A stretch of 23,575 nucleotides of DNA. It comes from Alphaproteobacteria bacterium. Its GTDB lineage: Bacteria; Pseudomonadota; Alphaproteobacteria; Puniceispirillales; Puniceispirillaceae. Under the pieces are notes generated by a model, which saw nothing but the letters and a program-made list of their open reading frames with translations, did no database searches and was not told the DNA's origin. Positions 8,888-16,353 of this stretch are shown here, piece after piece (position 1 is the stretch's first letter; every line of letters starts with the position of its first letter). Position numbers and translations under genes: made by a program. Location: assembly GCA_011526395.1 (NCBI GenBank), contig WTHW01000088.1, positions 1 to 23,575 of the forward strand, in the 5' to 3' direction.

Positions 8888-9496
8888 ATGATTGATGATA
8901 GCAGCCGTCACAATGAAAAAATGGCAAAAAAGAAGCAAGCGCGTGATAAAATCATGTCGACGAAGACAGATAAAAAAGGCCTTGTTATCATTCATACAGG
9001 CAAGGGCAAGGGTAAATCATCAGCTGCCTTTGGTATGATTTTTCGCTGTATCGCGCATGATATGAAATGCGGCGTTGTCCAATTCATTAAAGGTGGGATG
9101 GATACTGGCGAGCGCAATCTAATCACAAAATATCATTCTGAAATATGCGCTTTTCATACAATGGGCGAGGGCTTTACTTGGGAAACCCAAGATAGAGACA
9201 GAGACATTGAAATGGCGCAAAAAGCATGGGCAAAGGCTAAAGAGCTAATCAGTGATGAGAGCATCACGATGGTATTGCTTGATGAAATCAATATTGCGTT
9301 GCGCTATGGCTATATTGACGTCGCTGAGGTGGCCGCGTTTTTAGAAAATGAAAAGCCATATATGACACATGTTGTTTTAACAGGGCGCAATGCGGCTGAA
9401 CCGCTAATAGAGATTGCTGATCTTGTTACTGAAATGGAGTTGGTAAAACATCCCTTCCGTTCAGGCATCAAAGCGCAAATTGGCGTTGAGTTTTAG
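8888..9496 (+). CDS. cobO: Cob(I)yrinic acid a,c-diamide adenosyltransferase
   Basis: CobO/CobA(Salmonella)/BtuR family corrinoid adenosyltransferase, 202 residues. It transfers the 5'-deoxyadenosyl group of ATP to Co(I) corrinoids. The reversed-type P-loop HTGKGKGKSS (36-45) is present, with GVVQFIKGGMDTGE, MVLLDEINIALRYG, VVLTGRNAAEPLIEIADLVTEM and a C-terminal GIKAQIGVEF, which is the usual family ending. The first about 30 residues are basic and polar, resembling the flexible N-terminal helix of this family. ATG at 8888 has an AAGGA box nine bases upstream. It lies between cobN and cobQ, consistent with adenosylation after a,c-diamide formation and before the remaining amidations. Confidence 0.96.
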   Translation: MIDDSSRHNEKMAKKKQARDKIMSTKTDKKGLVIIHTGKGKGKSSAAFGMIFRCIAHDMKCGVVQFIKGGMDTGERNLITKYHSEICAFHTMGEGFTWETQDRDRDIEMAQKAWAKAKELISDESITMVLLDEINIALRYGYIDVAEVAAFLENEKPYMTHVVLTGRNAAEPLIEIADLVTEMELVKHPFRSGIKAQIGVEF

Positions 9497-9526
9497 AAAC
9501 CGTCTCACCATATCAAATCGAGGGCA

Positions 9527-11005
9527 ATGATGCGTAAAGGCGCTATTATGCTGCAGGGCGCAGGATCTAATGTCGGCAAGTCTGTACTTGTGGCAGGCCT
9601 GTGTCGTGCTTTTGCGAAAAAAGGTTTAAAGGTTGTGCCTTTTAAGCCGCAGAATATGTCGAATAATGCGGCTGTCACAACTGATGGCGGCGAGATTGGC
9701 CGTGCGCAAGCCTTGCAAGCACGCGCTTGTTACTTGGCCCCTCATACAGATATGAACCCTGTCTTGCTAAAGCCAGAAACAGATACAGGCGCACAAGTCA
9801 TTGTGCAAGGAAAGCGTTTTGGCTCAATGCGCGCCCGTGAATATGGTGCGCAGAAGTCAAAATTATTGCCCCCCGTATTAGAGAGTTTTGACAGGCTGCA
9901 TCGTGACTATGATCTCGTCATTATCGAAGGGGCAGGAAGCCCGGCTGAGGTGAATTTGCGCGAGGGTGATATCGCAAATATGGGCTTTGCTGAGGCAGCA
10001 GATGTACCTGTTGTGATGATAGGTGATATTGATAGAGGCGGCGTTATCGCCTCATTAGTCGGCACAGATAATGTGTTAAGTCAGGATGATGCGGCGCGCA
10101 TTAAGGCTTTTCTTATTAATAAATTTCGAGGCGACACAACCTTATTCCACGATGGAATGAAGATAATTGAAAAAGCAACAGGCTGGCAAGGAGTTGGCAT
10201 ATTGCCGTGGTTTTCCGGCGCATCGAAATTGCCTGCTGAAGATATTTTGGATTTATCAGCAAAAGCAAGAGCTGGCGAGGATAAACATGTTCATATCGCA
10301 GTGCCTGTATTAAGACGCATAGCAAATTTCGATGATCTGGATCCCCTTGCAGCAGAAGACCAAGTGAAATTGACATTGGTCGGCGAGGGAGAGGCAATCC
10401 CCGGTGATGCTGATCTCATTTTATTGCCTGGCTCAAAAGCCACTATTTCTGATATTGCCTATGTGAAAGAGCAAGGCTGGGACATAGATATCAGCGCGCA
10501 TATTCGCCGCGGTGGCCATGTGATTGGCTTGTGTGGTGGCTATCAAATGCTTGGTAAAATGGTTCATGACCCAAATGGCATTGAAGGCCCGCCAGCCTCT
10601 GCCGAAGGTCTTGGTTTCCTAAATATTGAAACAGTTCTAGATGGTCGCAAGATTGTGACTGATGTATCAGGCATGACTGTGCCAGAAAACTTACCCGTTA
10701 CAGGTTATGAGATTCATATGGGCCGCACGAGCGGGGATGATTGTCAGCGTCCAATGGTAATCGTGAACGGTTCTGATGGTGATGTTGCTGACGGCGCACA
10801 AGATAAATCAGGCCGCGTGCGTGGCTGTTACATGCATGGGCTATTTGCCTCGGATGCCTATCGTTCTGCATTGCTAGCATCACTTGGTGGCACGAGTGAG
10901 GTGATTAATTTTGAGGATGTTGTTGAGGAAGAGCTAGATAAATTAGCCGCGCATATAGAACAGCATTTAGATATTGAGACATTGCTAAAAATTGCAAATA
11001 TCTAA
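9527..11005 (+). CDS. cobQ: Cobyric acid synthase (glutamine-hydrolysing)
   Basis: Amidates the b, d, e and g carboxylates of adenosylcobyrinic acid a,c-diamide using glutamine and ATP. The 492-residue protein has an N-terminal dethiobiotin-synthetase-like ATPase domain with GAGSNVGKS (11-19), PFKPQNMSNN (38-47), EGAGSPAEVNL and GDIDRGGV. The C-terminal class I glutaminase domain has LLPGSKAT, LCGGYQMLG with the nucleophile Cys336, and CYMHGLF with His437. All catalytic marks are intact and length is typical. There are two adjacent ATG codons at 9527 and 9530; the first is taken, after a GAGGGC box. It ends the first operon. Its TAA overlaps by four bases the stop of cbiB on the other strand. 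Confidence 0.96.
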   Translation: MMRKGAIMLQGAGSNVGKSVLVAGLCRAFAKKGLKVVPFKPQNMSNNAAVTTDGGEIGRAQALQARACYLAPHTDMNPVLLKPETDTGAQVIVQGKRFGSMRAREYGAQKSKLLPPVLESFDRLHRDYDLVIIEGAGSPAEVNLREGDIANMGFAEAADVPVVMIGDIDRGGVIASLVGTDNVLSQDDAARIKAFLINKFRGDTTLFHDGMKIIEKATGWQGVGILPWFSGASKLPAEDILDLSAKARAGEDKHVHIAVPVLRRIANFDDLDPLAAEDQVKLTLVGEGEAIPGDADLILLPGSKATISDIAYVKEQGWDIDISAHIRRGGHVIGLCGGYQMLGKMVHDPNGIEGPPASAEGLGFLNIETVLDGRKIVTDVSGMTVPENLPVTGYEIHMGRTSGDDCQRPMVIVNGSDGDVADGAQDKSGRVRGCYMHGLFASDAYRSALLASLGGTSEVINFEDVVEEELDKLAAHIEQHLDIETLLKIANI

Positions 11006-11991
11006 AACCAAAATCCAATCATCAATGATGCTATCGCTGTTAGCCCAAGCGTATGCCACAGCATAGATAAAGCGTTTTCAATATCATCAGGTGATATAGC
11101 ATCGCGCCCTTGATGGTTCATTTCTGGCAAGGATAGTAAATGTCCGCGATACCATCTTGCGCCGCCAAGGCGAAGGCCAAGCGCGCCTGCCATCGCTGAT
11201 TCAGGATATCCGGCATTTGGTGATGCATGCTTGCTAGCATCGTTTTTCATAGCGCGAAAAGCTTGCCCGGCAGTCCCCTGCAAAAATGCGGTTATCATGA
11301 TCAATAAAGCAGTAATTCTGGCGGGGAAAAAATTGACAATATCATCCAAGATAGCAGAGCCCCACCCAAATGCGTAATAGCGCGCTGATTTATACCCCAC
11401 CATAGAATCAGCTGTATTTATCATCTTATAGGCAAATAATAACGGTAAACCGCCCAACAAATACCAAATCGCTGGGGCAAGGATGCCATCTGATAAATTC
11501 TCGGCACCTGTCTCAATGGCAGCGCGTCCAATATCAGAGCTATCGAGCCGTGATGTATCCCGTCCGACAATCATGGAAACTGCAAAACGCGCGCCTTCGA
11601 TATCGCCCTCTGCCAATGGTTTGCGCACTGCCTCAATATGCTCATATAAAGATTTGCCGGCGAGTAATATTGCAATGATGACGCACTCAATCAGAAAATT
11701 AAGAGGGGCTGGTAAAAGTGCGATTGCGCTATTGGCAAGTAAGCCGGCAGATATGGCAATGGCTACCCAAATCAAGATGGCAACCACACCAAATAGCCGT
11801 CTAGTCCTGCCAGCAACAGACCGGGTGTTGAAGCGCCTTTCTAGCCATGAAATAGACCTGCCAAACAACACAATGGGATGGGTGATGCGAGACCATAAAA
11901 ATTGTGGCTCGCCGAAAATCATATCAAGGATAATAGCTAGAGCGAGCAGAACAAAAGGAGAGCTAAGCTGTTCATAGGATAAAACTTCCAT
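11002..11991 (-). CDS. cbiB: Adenosylcobinamide-phosphate synthase (CbiB; CobD in Pseudomonas naming)
   Basis: Integral inner-membrane enzyme joining aminopropanol phosphate to adenosylcobyric acid to give adenosylcobinamide phosphate. The 329-residue protein begins with a hydrophobic segment and the family stretch DMIFGEPQFLWSRITHPIVLFG. It continues with several membrane segments (around residues 65-95, 180-200 and the C-terminus) and the characteristic IGRDTSRL-like VGRDTSRLD, AAIETGAENLSDGILAPAIWYLLGG, KMINTADSMVGY and NAGYPESAMAGALGLRLGG. The start has an AAAGGG box. It is the only gene on this strand between the two cob operons, ending tail-to-tail with cobQ (4-base overlap) and starting divergently from the cbiX operon, with its own promoter at 12056-12083. 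Confidence 0.96.
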   Translation of the reverse strand: MEVLSYEQLSSPFVLLALAIILDMIFGEPQFLWSRITHPIVLFGRSISWLERRFNTRSVAGRTRRLFGVVAILIWVAIAISAGLLANSAIALLPAPLNFLIECVIIAILLAGKSLYEHIEAVRKPLAEGDIEGARFAVSMIVGRDTSRLDSSDIGRAAIETGAENLSDGILAPAIWYLLGGLPLLFAYKMINTADSMVGYKSARYYAFGWGSAILDDIVNFFPARITALLIMITAFLQGTAGQAFRAMKNDASKHASPNAGYPESAMAGALGLRLGGARWYRGHLLSLPEMNHQGRDAISPDDIENALSMLWHTLGLTAIASLMIGFWF

Positions 11992-12055
11992 CTTCGCCCT
12001 TTCTGTTTCGGCTCGTCTTTTGCATTTGCGTTGCTAATGTTACAATCTATGTCGC

Positions 12056-12083
12056 ATTTTAAGACATTGCAGGTTGCTGTCAA
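12056..12083 (-). promoter_or_regulatory. Sigma70-type promoter for cbiB
   Basis: On the minus strand TTGACA (12083-12078) is separated by 16 bases from TAAAAT (12061-12056): a perfect -35 and a 5/6 -10. Transcription would start near 12049, giving a leader of about 58 bases before the cbiB ATG. Seen by eye only. A weaker + strand pair (TTGCAG at 12067, TATGAA at 12090, 17-base spacing) overlaps it and could serve the opposite operon. Confidence 0.5.
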
Positions 12084-12102
12084 AGTTAGTATGAATACAT
12101 TA

Positions 12103-12271
12103 TCGGAGCCTAAGATTATAGGTGAAAATTGACTCGGTGACAGCGACCCATCTAGGGGCTTGAAAAATCCGAGCTCCGGCATTGAAAACACGCGAACTAA
12201 TGCTAGTTATTGGCATGCGGATATTACATGCCAGTCACTGACCCTGACGCTCCCTTAACATTATGTGACTG
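12103..12271 (+). ncRNA. Candidate structured leader RNA or operator array upstream of the cbiX operon
   Basis: The gap 11992-12316 is the only stretch over 300 bases without a gene; this part is full of nested inverted repeats. Stem 1: 12103-12108 with 12174-12179 (CGGAG/CTCCG plus a G-U). Inside it, hairpin CCTA-agatta-TAGG at 12109-12122, the linker TGAAAATTGA, then stem CTCGG 12133-12137 with CCGAG 12169-12173. That stem is capped by AGC-GA-CCC paired with GGG-GCT (12142-12160). This gives a three-way junction with no spacer on two sides. Downstream are AACTA/TAGTT (12195-12208), TGGCATG/CATGCCA (12211-12233) and CAGTCAC/GTGACTG (12232-12271); the last two overlap and would exclude each other. 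I recognise no known RNA class. The start of the gene at 12317 lies 45 bases on. It could instead be DNA operators. Confidence 0.35.
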
Positions 12272-12316
12272 ACACAAAACAAGTGCCATCATTTGTATTA
12301 TTTGAGGTAAGATAAA

Positions 12317-12583
12317 ATGCTGACTGTCCTAGTAAGATATATCGTTGTGAGCTTAATGCTCATATCTAGTGCGAATGCACATATCGGACATGTTGGCGAA
12401 GTGGCAGGCCATGGACATCTAATTGGGCTAGCAGGCCTTGCCGCGGCAGCTGCAATGGCAGCGCTTCTTGCTATGCGCGCAAAAAATAAAGCGAAAAAAG
12501 ACGCAGTGGAAGCAGATGCTGAGTCTAACGAAAATTCAGATGATGATGTTCAAGATGAGACAGGAGAACTCGCAAATGGCTGA
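12317..12583 (+). CDS. Small exported His-rich single-pass membrane protein (DUF6732-like, tentative)
   Basis: An 88-residue protein. Residues 1-21 look like a signal peptide ending Ala-Asn-Ala, so the mature protein would start at His22. The exposed N-terminus would read HIGHVGEVAGHGH (His 22, 25, 32, 34), followed by a membrane segment at about 35-53 (Leu/Ala/Gly). A basic stop-transfer stretch (RAKNKAKKD) and an acidic cytoplasmic tail come next. ATG at 12317 follows GAGGT. The gene overlaps the cbiX start by eight bases, so translation is probably coupled. The AH.GH start recalls HupE-type metal transporters, but only one helix remains after the signal. I believe it resembles family DUF6732, without certainty. 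A role in cobalt binding or delivery at the membrane is inferred from the His cluster and its place before the chelatase. Confidence 0.75.
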   Translation: MLTVLVRYIVVSLMLISSANAHIGHVGEVAGHGHLIGLAGLAAAAAMAALLAMRAKNKAKKDAVEADAESNENSDDDVQDETGELANG

Positions 12584-13724
12584 GGCGAAAAAATACGGTG
12601 TTATGATTTGTGGCCATGGGTCTCGTTCTCAATCAGCAGTAGATGAATTTGCAAGCGCATCTCGCAAATTAGGCGGTATGTTTGGTGATTGGCCTGTTGA
12701 ATATGGCTATCTTGAGTTTGCGAATCCTGTCATACGCACAGGCTTGGATAAATTGCGCGAACAAGGTGTGAATCATGTATTGGCTGTGCCTGGCATGTTA
12801 TTCGCCGCAGGTCATGCCAAAAATGATATTCCATCTGTTCTAAACGCCTATGCTGAAGAGACAGGGATCACAATCCAATATGGCCGTGAATTGGCTGTTG
12901 ATTTAAATATGATCCGCGCAGCTGGCGAGCGTATCCAAGAAGCTGTTGACGCTGCAAACAAAGAACATGGTGAAGTGCCATTGCATGAAACATGTCTTGT
13001 TGTCATCGGGCGCGGCGCCTCTGATCCAGATGCAAATTCAAATGTATCAAAGATTGCCCGCATGCTGTGGGAAGGTATGGGCTTTGGTTGGTGCGAGACT
13101 GGCTATTCTGGTGTGACGTTCCCGCTGGTTGAGCCTTGCCTTGATCACGTATCTCGCCTTGGCTACAAGCGTGTGGTTGTCTTCCCATACTTCTTATTCT
13201 CTGGCATTTTGATTGACCGCATTTATGGCTTCACGGATACCGTTGCCGCACGCAACCCTGAGATGCAATTTGTGAAAGCAGGCTATTTGAACGATCATCC
13301 AAAAGTGTTGGAGACATTCAAAGCGCGCGTGCATGAAATTATCGAAGGTAGTAATCATATGAATTGCTCGCTTTGTAAATATCGTGCAGCTGTTTTGGGT
13401 TTTGAAGAAGAAGTGGGGCTGCCGCAAGAAAGCCATCACCATCATGTAGAAGGCATGGGCGCATCTGCACCTGGCTCTCGTATTGAAGATTGTAATCTTT
13501 GCCAAGATTTCTGCACAGGTGCGTGCCGTCTTGATCAAGATCATCACCATCATCATGACCATAGTCATTCTCATGATCACGCACATGATCACGGGCATCA
13601 TCATGATCATTCTCATCACCACGATCATGGGCATCACCATCATCCTTATCCGCATGCAAAGCACCCTCTTGGTCCAGAATCAGTTCGCAGTCACAAGCCA
13701 GTGAAAAAGGACGATGCGTCCTAA
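12576..13724 (+). CDS. cbiX: Sirohydrochlorin cobaltochelatase, long CbiX type with Cys clusters and poly-His tail
   Basis: Inserts Co2+ into sirohydrochlorin in the early-cobalt route. The 382-residue protein has two CbiX repeats: residues about 5-125 with GHGSR (His14) and AAGHAKNDI (His80), the presumed metal-binding pair, and about 138-260 beginning LVVIGRGASDPDAN. After that come MNCSLC (262-267), which fits the MxCxxC motif linked to an Fe-S cluster in long CbiX proteins, and a second cluster CNLCQDFCTGAC (306-317). A tail at 323-356 is mostly His and Asp. The start ATG at 12576 has an AGGAGA box and overlaps the preceding gene by eight bases; an upstream in-frame TTG would add 46 residues in a different frame of that gene and is unlikely. 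cobH follows after 40 bases. Confidence 0.93.
   Translation: MAEAKKYGVMICGHGSRSQSAVDEFASASRKLGGMFGDWPVEYGYLEFANPVIRTGLDKLREQGVNHVLAVPGMLFAAGHAKNDIPSVLNAYAEETGITIQYGRELAVDLNMIRAAGERIQEAVDAANKEHGEVPLHETCLVVIGRGASDPDANSNVSKIARMLWEGMGFGWCETGYSGVTFPLVEPCLDHVSRLGYKRVVVFPYFLFSGILIDRIYGFTDTVAARNPEMQFVKAGYLNDHPKVLETFKARVHEIIEGSNHMNCSLCKYRAAVLGFEEEVGLPQESHHHHVEGMGASAPGSRIEDCNLCQDFCTGACRLDQDHHHHHDHSHSHDHAHDHGHHHDHSHHHDHGHHHHPYPHAKHPLGPESVRSHKPVKKDDAS
13542..13643 (+). repeat. CAY/GAY low-complexity tract encoding the CbiX poly-His tail
   Basis: Degenerate CAT/CAC/GAT trinucleotides encode residues 323-356 of CbiX (mostly His with Asp, Ser and Gly). It resembles the tract in cobW and also creates long spurious open frames on the minus strand. 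Expected role is cobalt binding or storage. Length is probably variable between strains. Confidence 0.8.
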
Positions 13725-13764
13725 TAGCTAAAAAACTGGGGCGTGGAAAAAAGGGGATAAGATA

Positions 13765-14400
13765 GTGGGGTATGATTATATAAAATCAGGTCAAGATATA
13801 TATGATCTCTCATTTCGCCTCGTTCGGGAATCTGCAGATTTGACGCATGTGCCGTCGGAACTAGAGCCGGTCATCGTTCGTCTGATCCATGCTGTTGGTA
13901 TGCCAGATATCGTATCTGAAATCCGATTTGATGACGGTTTGTTCAAAGCGGCCATGACTGCTTTTGCCAAAAAGGCACCCATCATTTGTGACTGTGACAT
14001 GGTGGCTTATGGGATTACAAAGCGGTTCCTGCCAGATGGTATGCCTGTCATTTCCACTATCACTGATAAACGCCTTCCCAAGATGGCAGAAATCTCAGGC
14101 ACCACTCGCTCAGCGGCTCAGATTGATTTATGGATAGAACAGTTAGACGGAGCGATTATCGCCATTGGTAATGCGCCGACAGCATTATTCCGTTTGCTCG
14201 AAGTTATCCAGCAAACCAATATCAAGCCTGCTTGCATCCTCGGCTTCCCAGTTGGTTTTGTTGGGGCAAGTGAGAGCAAGGATGCGCTGATAGCTGATGC
14301 AGGAGATGTGCCTTTTATCACCTTGCGTGGCACAAGAGGCGGCTCTGCACTGGCGGCGGCTGCTGTAAATGCTCTTGCCATTGAGGCGCAAAAATCATGA
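13765..14400 (+). CDS. cobH: Precorrin-8X methylmutase
   Basis: Moves the methyl group from C11 to C12 of (cobalt-)precorrin-8 to form (hydrogeno/cob)yrinic acid. The 211-residue protein matches CobH/CbiC: RLIHAVGMPDIV with the catalytic His42, IICDCDMVAYGI, AIGNAPTALFRLLE, and the C-terminal GFPVGFVGASESKD and TLRGTRGGSALAAAAVNAL. It starts with GTG at 13765, preceded by a strong AAGGGG box; no in-frame ATG is better. It overlaps cobL by four bases (ATGA), so translation is coupled. The enzyme serves either the aerobic or the anaerobic route and does not discriminate between them. Confidence 0.96.
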   Translation: MGYDYIKSGQDIYDLSFRLVRESADLTHVPSELEPVIVRLIHAVGMPDIVSEIRFDDGLFKAAMTAFAKKAPIICDCDMVAYGITKRFLPDGMPVISTITDKRLPKMAEISGTTRSAAQIDLWIEQLDGAIIAIGNAPTALFRLLEVIQQTNIKPACILGFPVGFVGASESKDALIADAGDVPFITLRGTRGGSALAAAAVNALAIEAQKS

Positions 14401-15656
14401 TAGCGCCACAAAATCAAATGCATTCAAATTGGGCGATATTCGGCCTAGATGAAACAGGTCCAGACCAATTGCGTGATTGGCACGTGCAATCTTTGCGCAA
14501 TGCCAAGCTCGTCATAGCTGATGAGCGGTTTCACAATATGTTGCAAGATGCTGGTGCAAAAACTATCGAAGATTGGCCGAAACCATTTTCAGATATTGTG
14601 ACAAGGCTAGCGGATTACAAGGATGATCCCATTGCCATTTTCGCAACAGGTGACCCGATGTTTTATGGGGCTGGTGCAACCATAAAGCGGTATTTCCCAA
14701 ATCAAAACATACAGATTTGGCCAGCGCTATCTGGTATTCAGCTGGCAGCTTCTCATATGGGGTGGTCTCTTTCATCTTGTGAAGTGATTTCAATTCATGG
14801 CCGTCCTGCAACGCGCATCATTCCTCATATATACCCATTTGCAAAATGGCTAGTCATACCACAGGGTGCGAAATCCATTTCTGAAGTAGCTGATATCTTG
14901 ATTGCACGAAATTGTGGTGACGCCCATATCACAGTTTTAAGTGCACTGGGTCGCCCAAATGCGGAGACCAACATCTGCAAAACAGCCAATGAGTGGCAAA
15001 CGCAAAGCGCAAATGGGCTAGATGATTTTTGTATCTTGGCAATAGACTTATCGCCAGCTGGGCGAATGGCACATCACAGCGCATCGGGCGTTCTGCCAGA
15101 TGATGCTTTCATAAGCGATGGTAAATTGACAAAACAAGATGTCAGAGCCAGTGCGCTCTCAAAACTTCAGCCGCATCCGCATGGCGTGTTATGGGATCTT
15201 GGTACAGGTTGTGGTTCAATTGCGATTGAATGGGCGCGCACTTACGATAGTTGCCGCGCCTATGGCGTTGATAATCGTGACGATAGATTGCAAAGAGCTA
15301 GAGCAAATGCACAAGCGCTTGGAACACCAACAGCTTTATGGATTGAGGGTGATATTTGTCAGGCAATGACAAAGTTGCCAGAGCCAGATGCCATCTTTAT
15401 CGGTGGTGGTTTATCTTCACAGTCTATTGCAGATGCCATGCATTATTTGCCGGTGGGCGGCAGGCTTGTGTGTCATGCTGTTACGCTTGAATCTGAAGCA
15501 TTGCTCTTGGAAGCACATCATCACCATGGTGGGCAATTAACGCGTATTGCTGTCAATAAAGCAGAGCCAGTTGGTGGCTATTTTGGCTGGCGCGGGTTAA
15601 TGCCTGTGACCCAATGGGTGTTTGTTGCGCAATCAGAAGGTAGTGAAAATGACTAA
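14397..15656 (+). CDS. cobL: CobL: precorrin-6B C5,C15-methyltransferase (CbiE-CbiT fusion)
   Basis: Bifunctional SAM methyltransferase (419 residues) methylating C5 and C15 and decarboxylating the C12 acetate. The N-terminal CbiE domain (about 10-220) shows ATGDPMFYG (83-91) and a short DEFCILAID-like end. The C-terminal CbiT domain (about 228-410) begins GVLPDDAFISDGKLTKQDVR and contains the SAM motif LWDLGTGCGSIAIEW (265-279) and PDAIFIGGGLS. Both domains appear intact. The start ATG overlaps the cobH stop. The stop lies inside the cobI start region (8-base overlap). The fused form is the usual one in aerobic-pathway bacteria; the split CbiE/CbiT is typical of the anaerobic route. Confidence 0.96.
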   Translation: MIAPQNQMHSNWAIFGLDETGPDQLRDWHVQSLRNAKLVIADERFHNMLQDAGAKTIEDWPKPFSDIVTRLADYKDDPIAIFATGDPMFYGAGATIKRYFPNQNIQIWPALSGIQLAASHMGWSLSSCEVISIHGRPATRIIPHIYPFAKWLVIPQGAKSISEVADILIARNCGDAHITVLSALGRPNAETNICKTANEWQTQSANGLDDFCILAIDLSPAGRMAHHSASGVLPDDAFISDGKLTKQDVRASALSKLQPHPHGVLWDLGTGCGSIAIEWARTYDSCRAYGVDNRDDRLQRARANAQALGTPTALWIEGDICQAMTKLPEPDAIFIGGGLSSQSIADAMHYLPVGGRLVCHAVTLESEALLLEAHHHHGGQLTRIAVNKAEPVGGYFGWRGLMPVTQWVFVAQSEGSEND

Positions 15657-16353
15657 AGGTAAATTGATTGGCGTAGGCACAGGGCCAGGCGATCCTGAAC
15701 TTGTTACACGCAAAGCATGGGCAGCTGTCGCTGCTGCCAAGGTGATTGCTTATCCGGCTCCTGATTCAGGTATCAGCTTCTCGCGCTCGATTGTTGCTGA
15801 CGCCATTACTGAAGGCGGCGTTGAAATTCCAATGATTGTGCCAATGCGTATCGGCAGGGCGCCAGCGCAAGCTATCTATGATGAAGGCGCAAAGCAAATC
15901 AAAGACAAGCTTGATGAAGGATTTGATGTTGTTGTCTTATGCGAAGGCGACCCGCTATTCTTTGGCTCTTTCATGTATATTTTAGCGCGTCTTCGTGATG
16001 ATTATGATGTTGAAATCATTCCCGGCATAACGGCTATGACGGCTTGTGCATCTGCTATTCATCATCCTCTTGTCGCGCGCGAGGATATGATGAGCATTAT
16101 GCCCGCAACAATGTCAGATGAGGGTTTAAGACAAGCCATTTCATCGGCGCAAGGTGTTGCCATCATGAAGGTGGGCCGTCATATATCACGCCTACGTACG
16201 TTGCTAGATGATATGGGTCTGCTTGACGAGGCTTATTATATCAGCCATGCAAGTTTGCCTCATCAAAATGCATGTAAGCTCACAGATGCGCCTGAAGATG
16301 CGCCATATTTCTCAATGGTATTATTATATAAAGGTAATGATGAATGGCTTTAA
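15649..16353 (+). CDS. cobI: Precorrin-2 C20-methyltransferase
   Basis: SAM-dependent methyltransferase adding the C20 methyl group to precorrin-2 or cobalt-factor II. The 234-residue protein has the tetrapyrrole methylase fold marks: VGTGPGDPELVT (9-20), VLCEGDPLFFGSF, IIPGITAMTACAS and a closing FSMVLLYKG. I chose ATG 15649 (MTKGKLIGVG) because it sits directly before the first strand and has a GAAGG box; a TTG-type extension at 15622 would lie further inside cobL. It overlaps cobL by 8 bases and the next gene by 10, so the block is translated as a coupled unit. CobI and CbiL cannot be told apart reliably by eye. Confidence 0.94.
   Translation: MTKGKLIGVGTGPGDPELVTRKAWAAVAAAKVIAYPAPDSGISFSRSIVADAITEGGVEIPMIVPMRIGRAPAQAIYDEGAKQIKDKLDEGFDVVVLCEGDPLFFGSFMYILARLRDDYDVEIIPGITAMTACASAIHHPLVAREDMMSIMPATMSDEGLRQAISSAQGVAIMKVGRHISRLRTLLDDMGLLDEAYYISHASLPHQNACKLTDAPEDAPYFSMVLLYKGNDEWL

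Noticed and set aside
11483..11977. Open frame of 164 codons on the + strand opposite cbiB
   Set aside because: It lies wholly antisense to a well-supported cbiB gene and shows no family motifs or ribosome site.
11937..12191. Minus-strand frame of 84 codons crossing the cbiB start and the gap
   Set aside because: No recognisable domain or ribosome site; it overlaps the cbiB promoter and the inverted-repeat region.
12103..12271. Cobalamin riboswitch
   Set aside because: The conserved core and B12-box sequences are not recognisable on either strand, so it is listed only as an unclassified structured region.
12438..12575. N-terminal extension of CbiX from a TTG
   Set aside because: It would read out of frame through the small exported protein; ATG 12576 has a clear AGGAGA box and begins at the conserved domain.
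13194..13664. Long minus-strand frames opposite the cbiX 3' end
   Set aside because: They are the mirror of His/Asp codon repeats (Met/Val-rich low-complexity products) and not real proteins.
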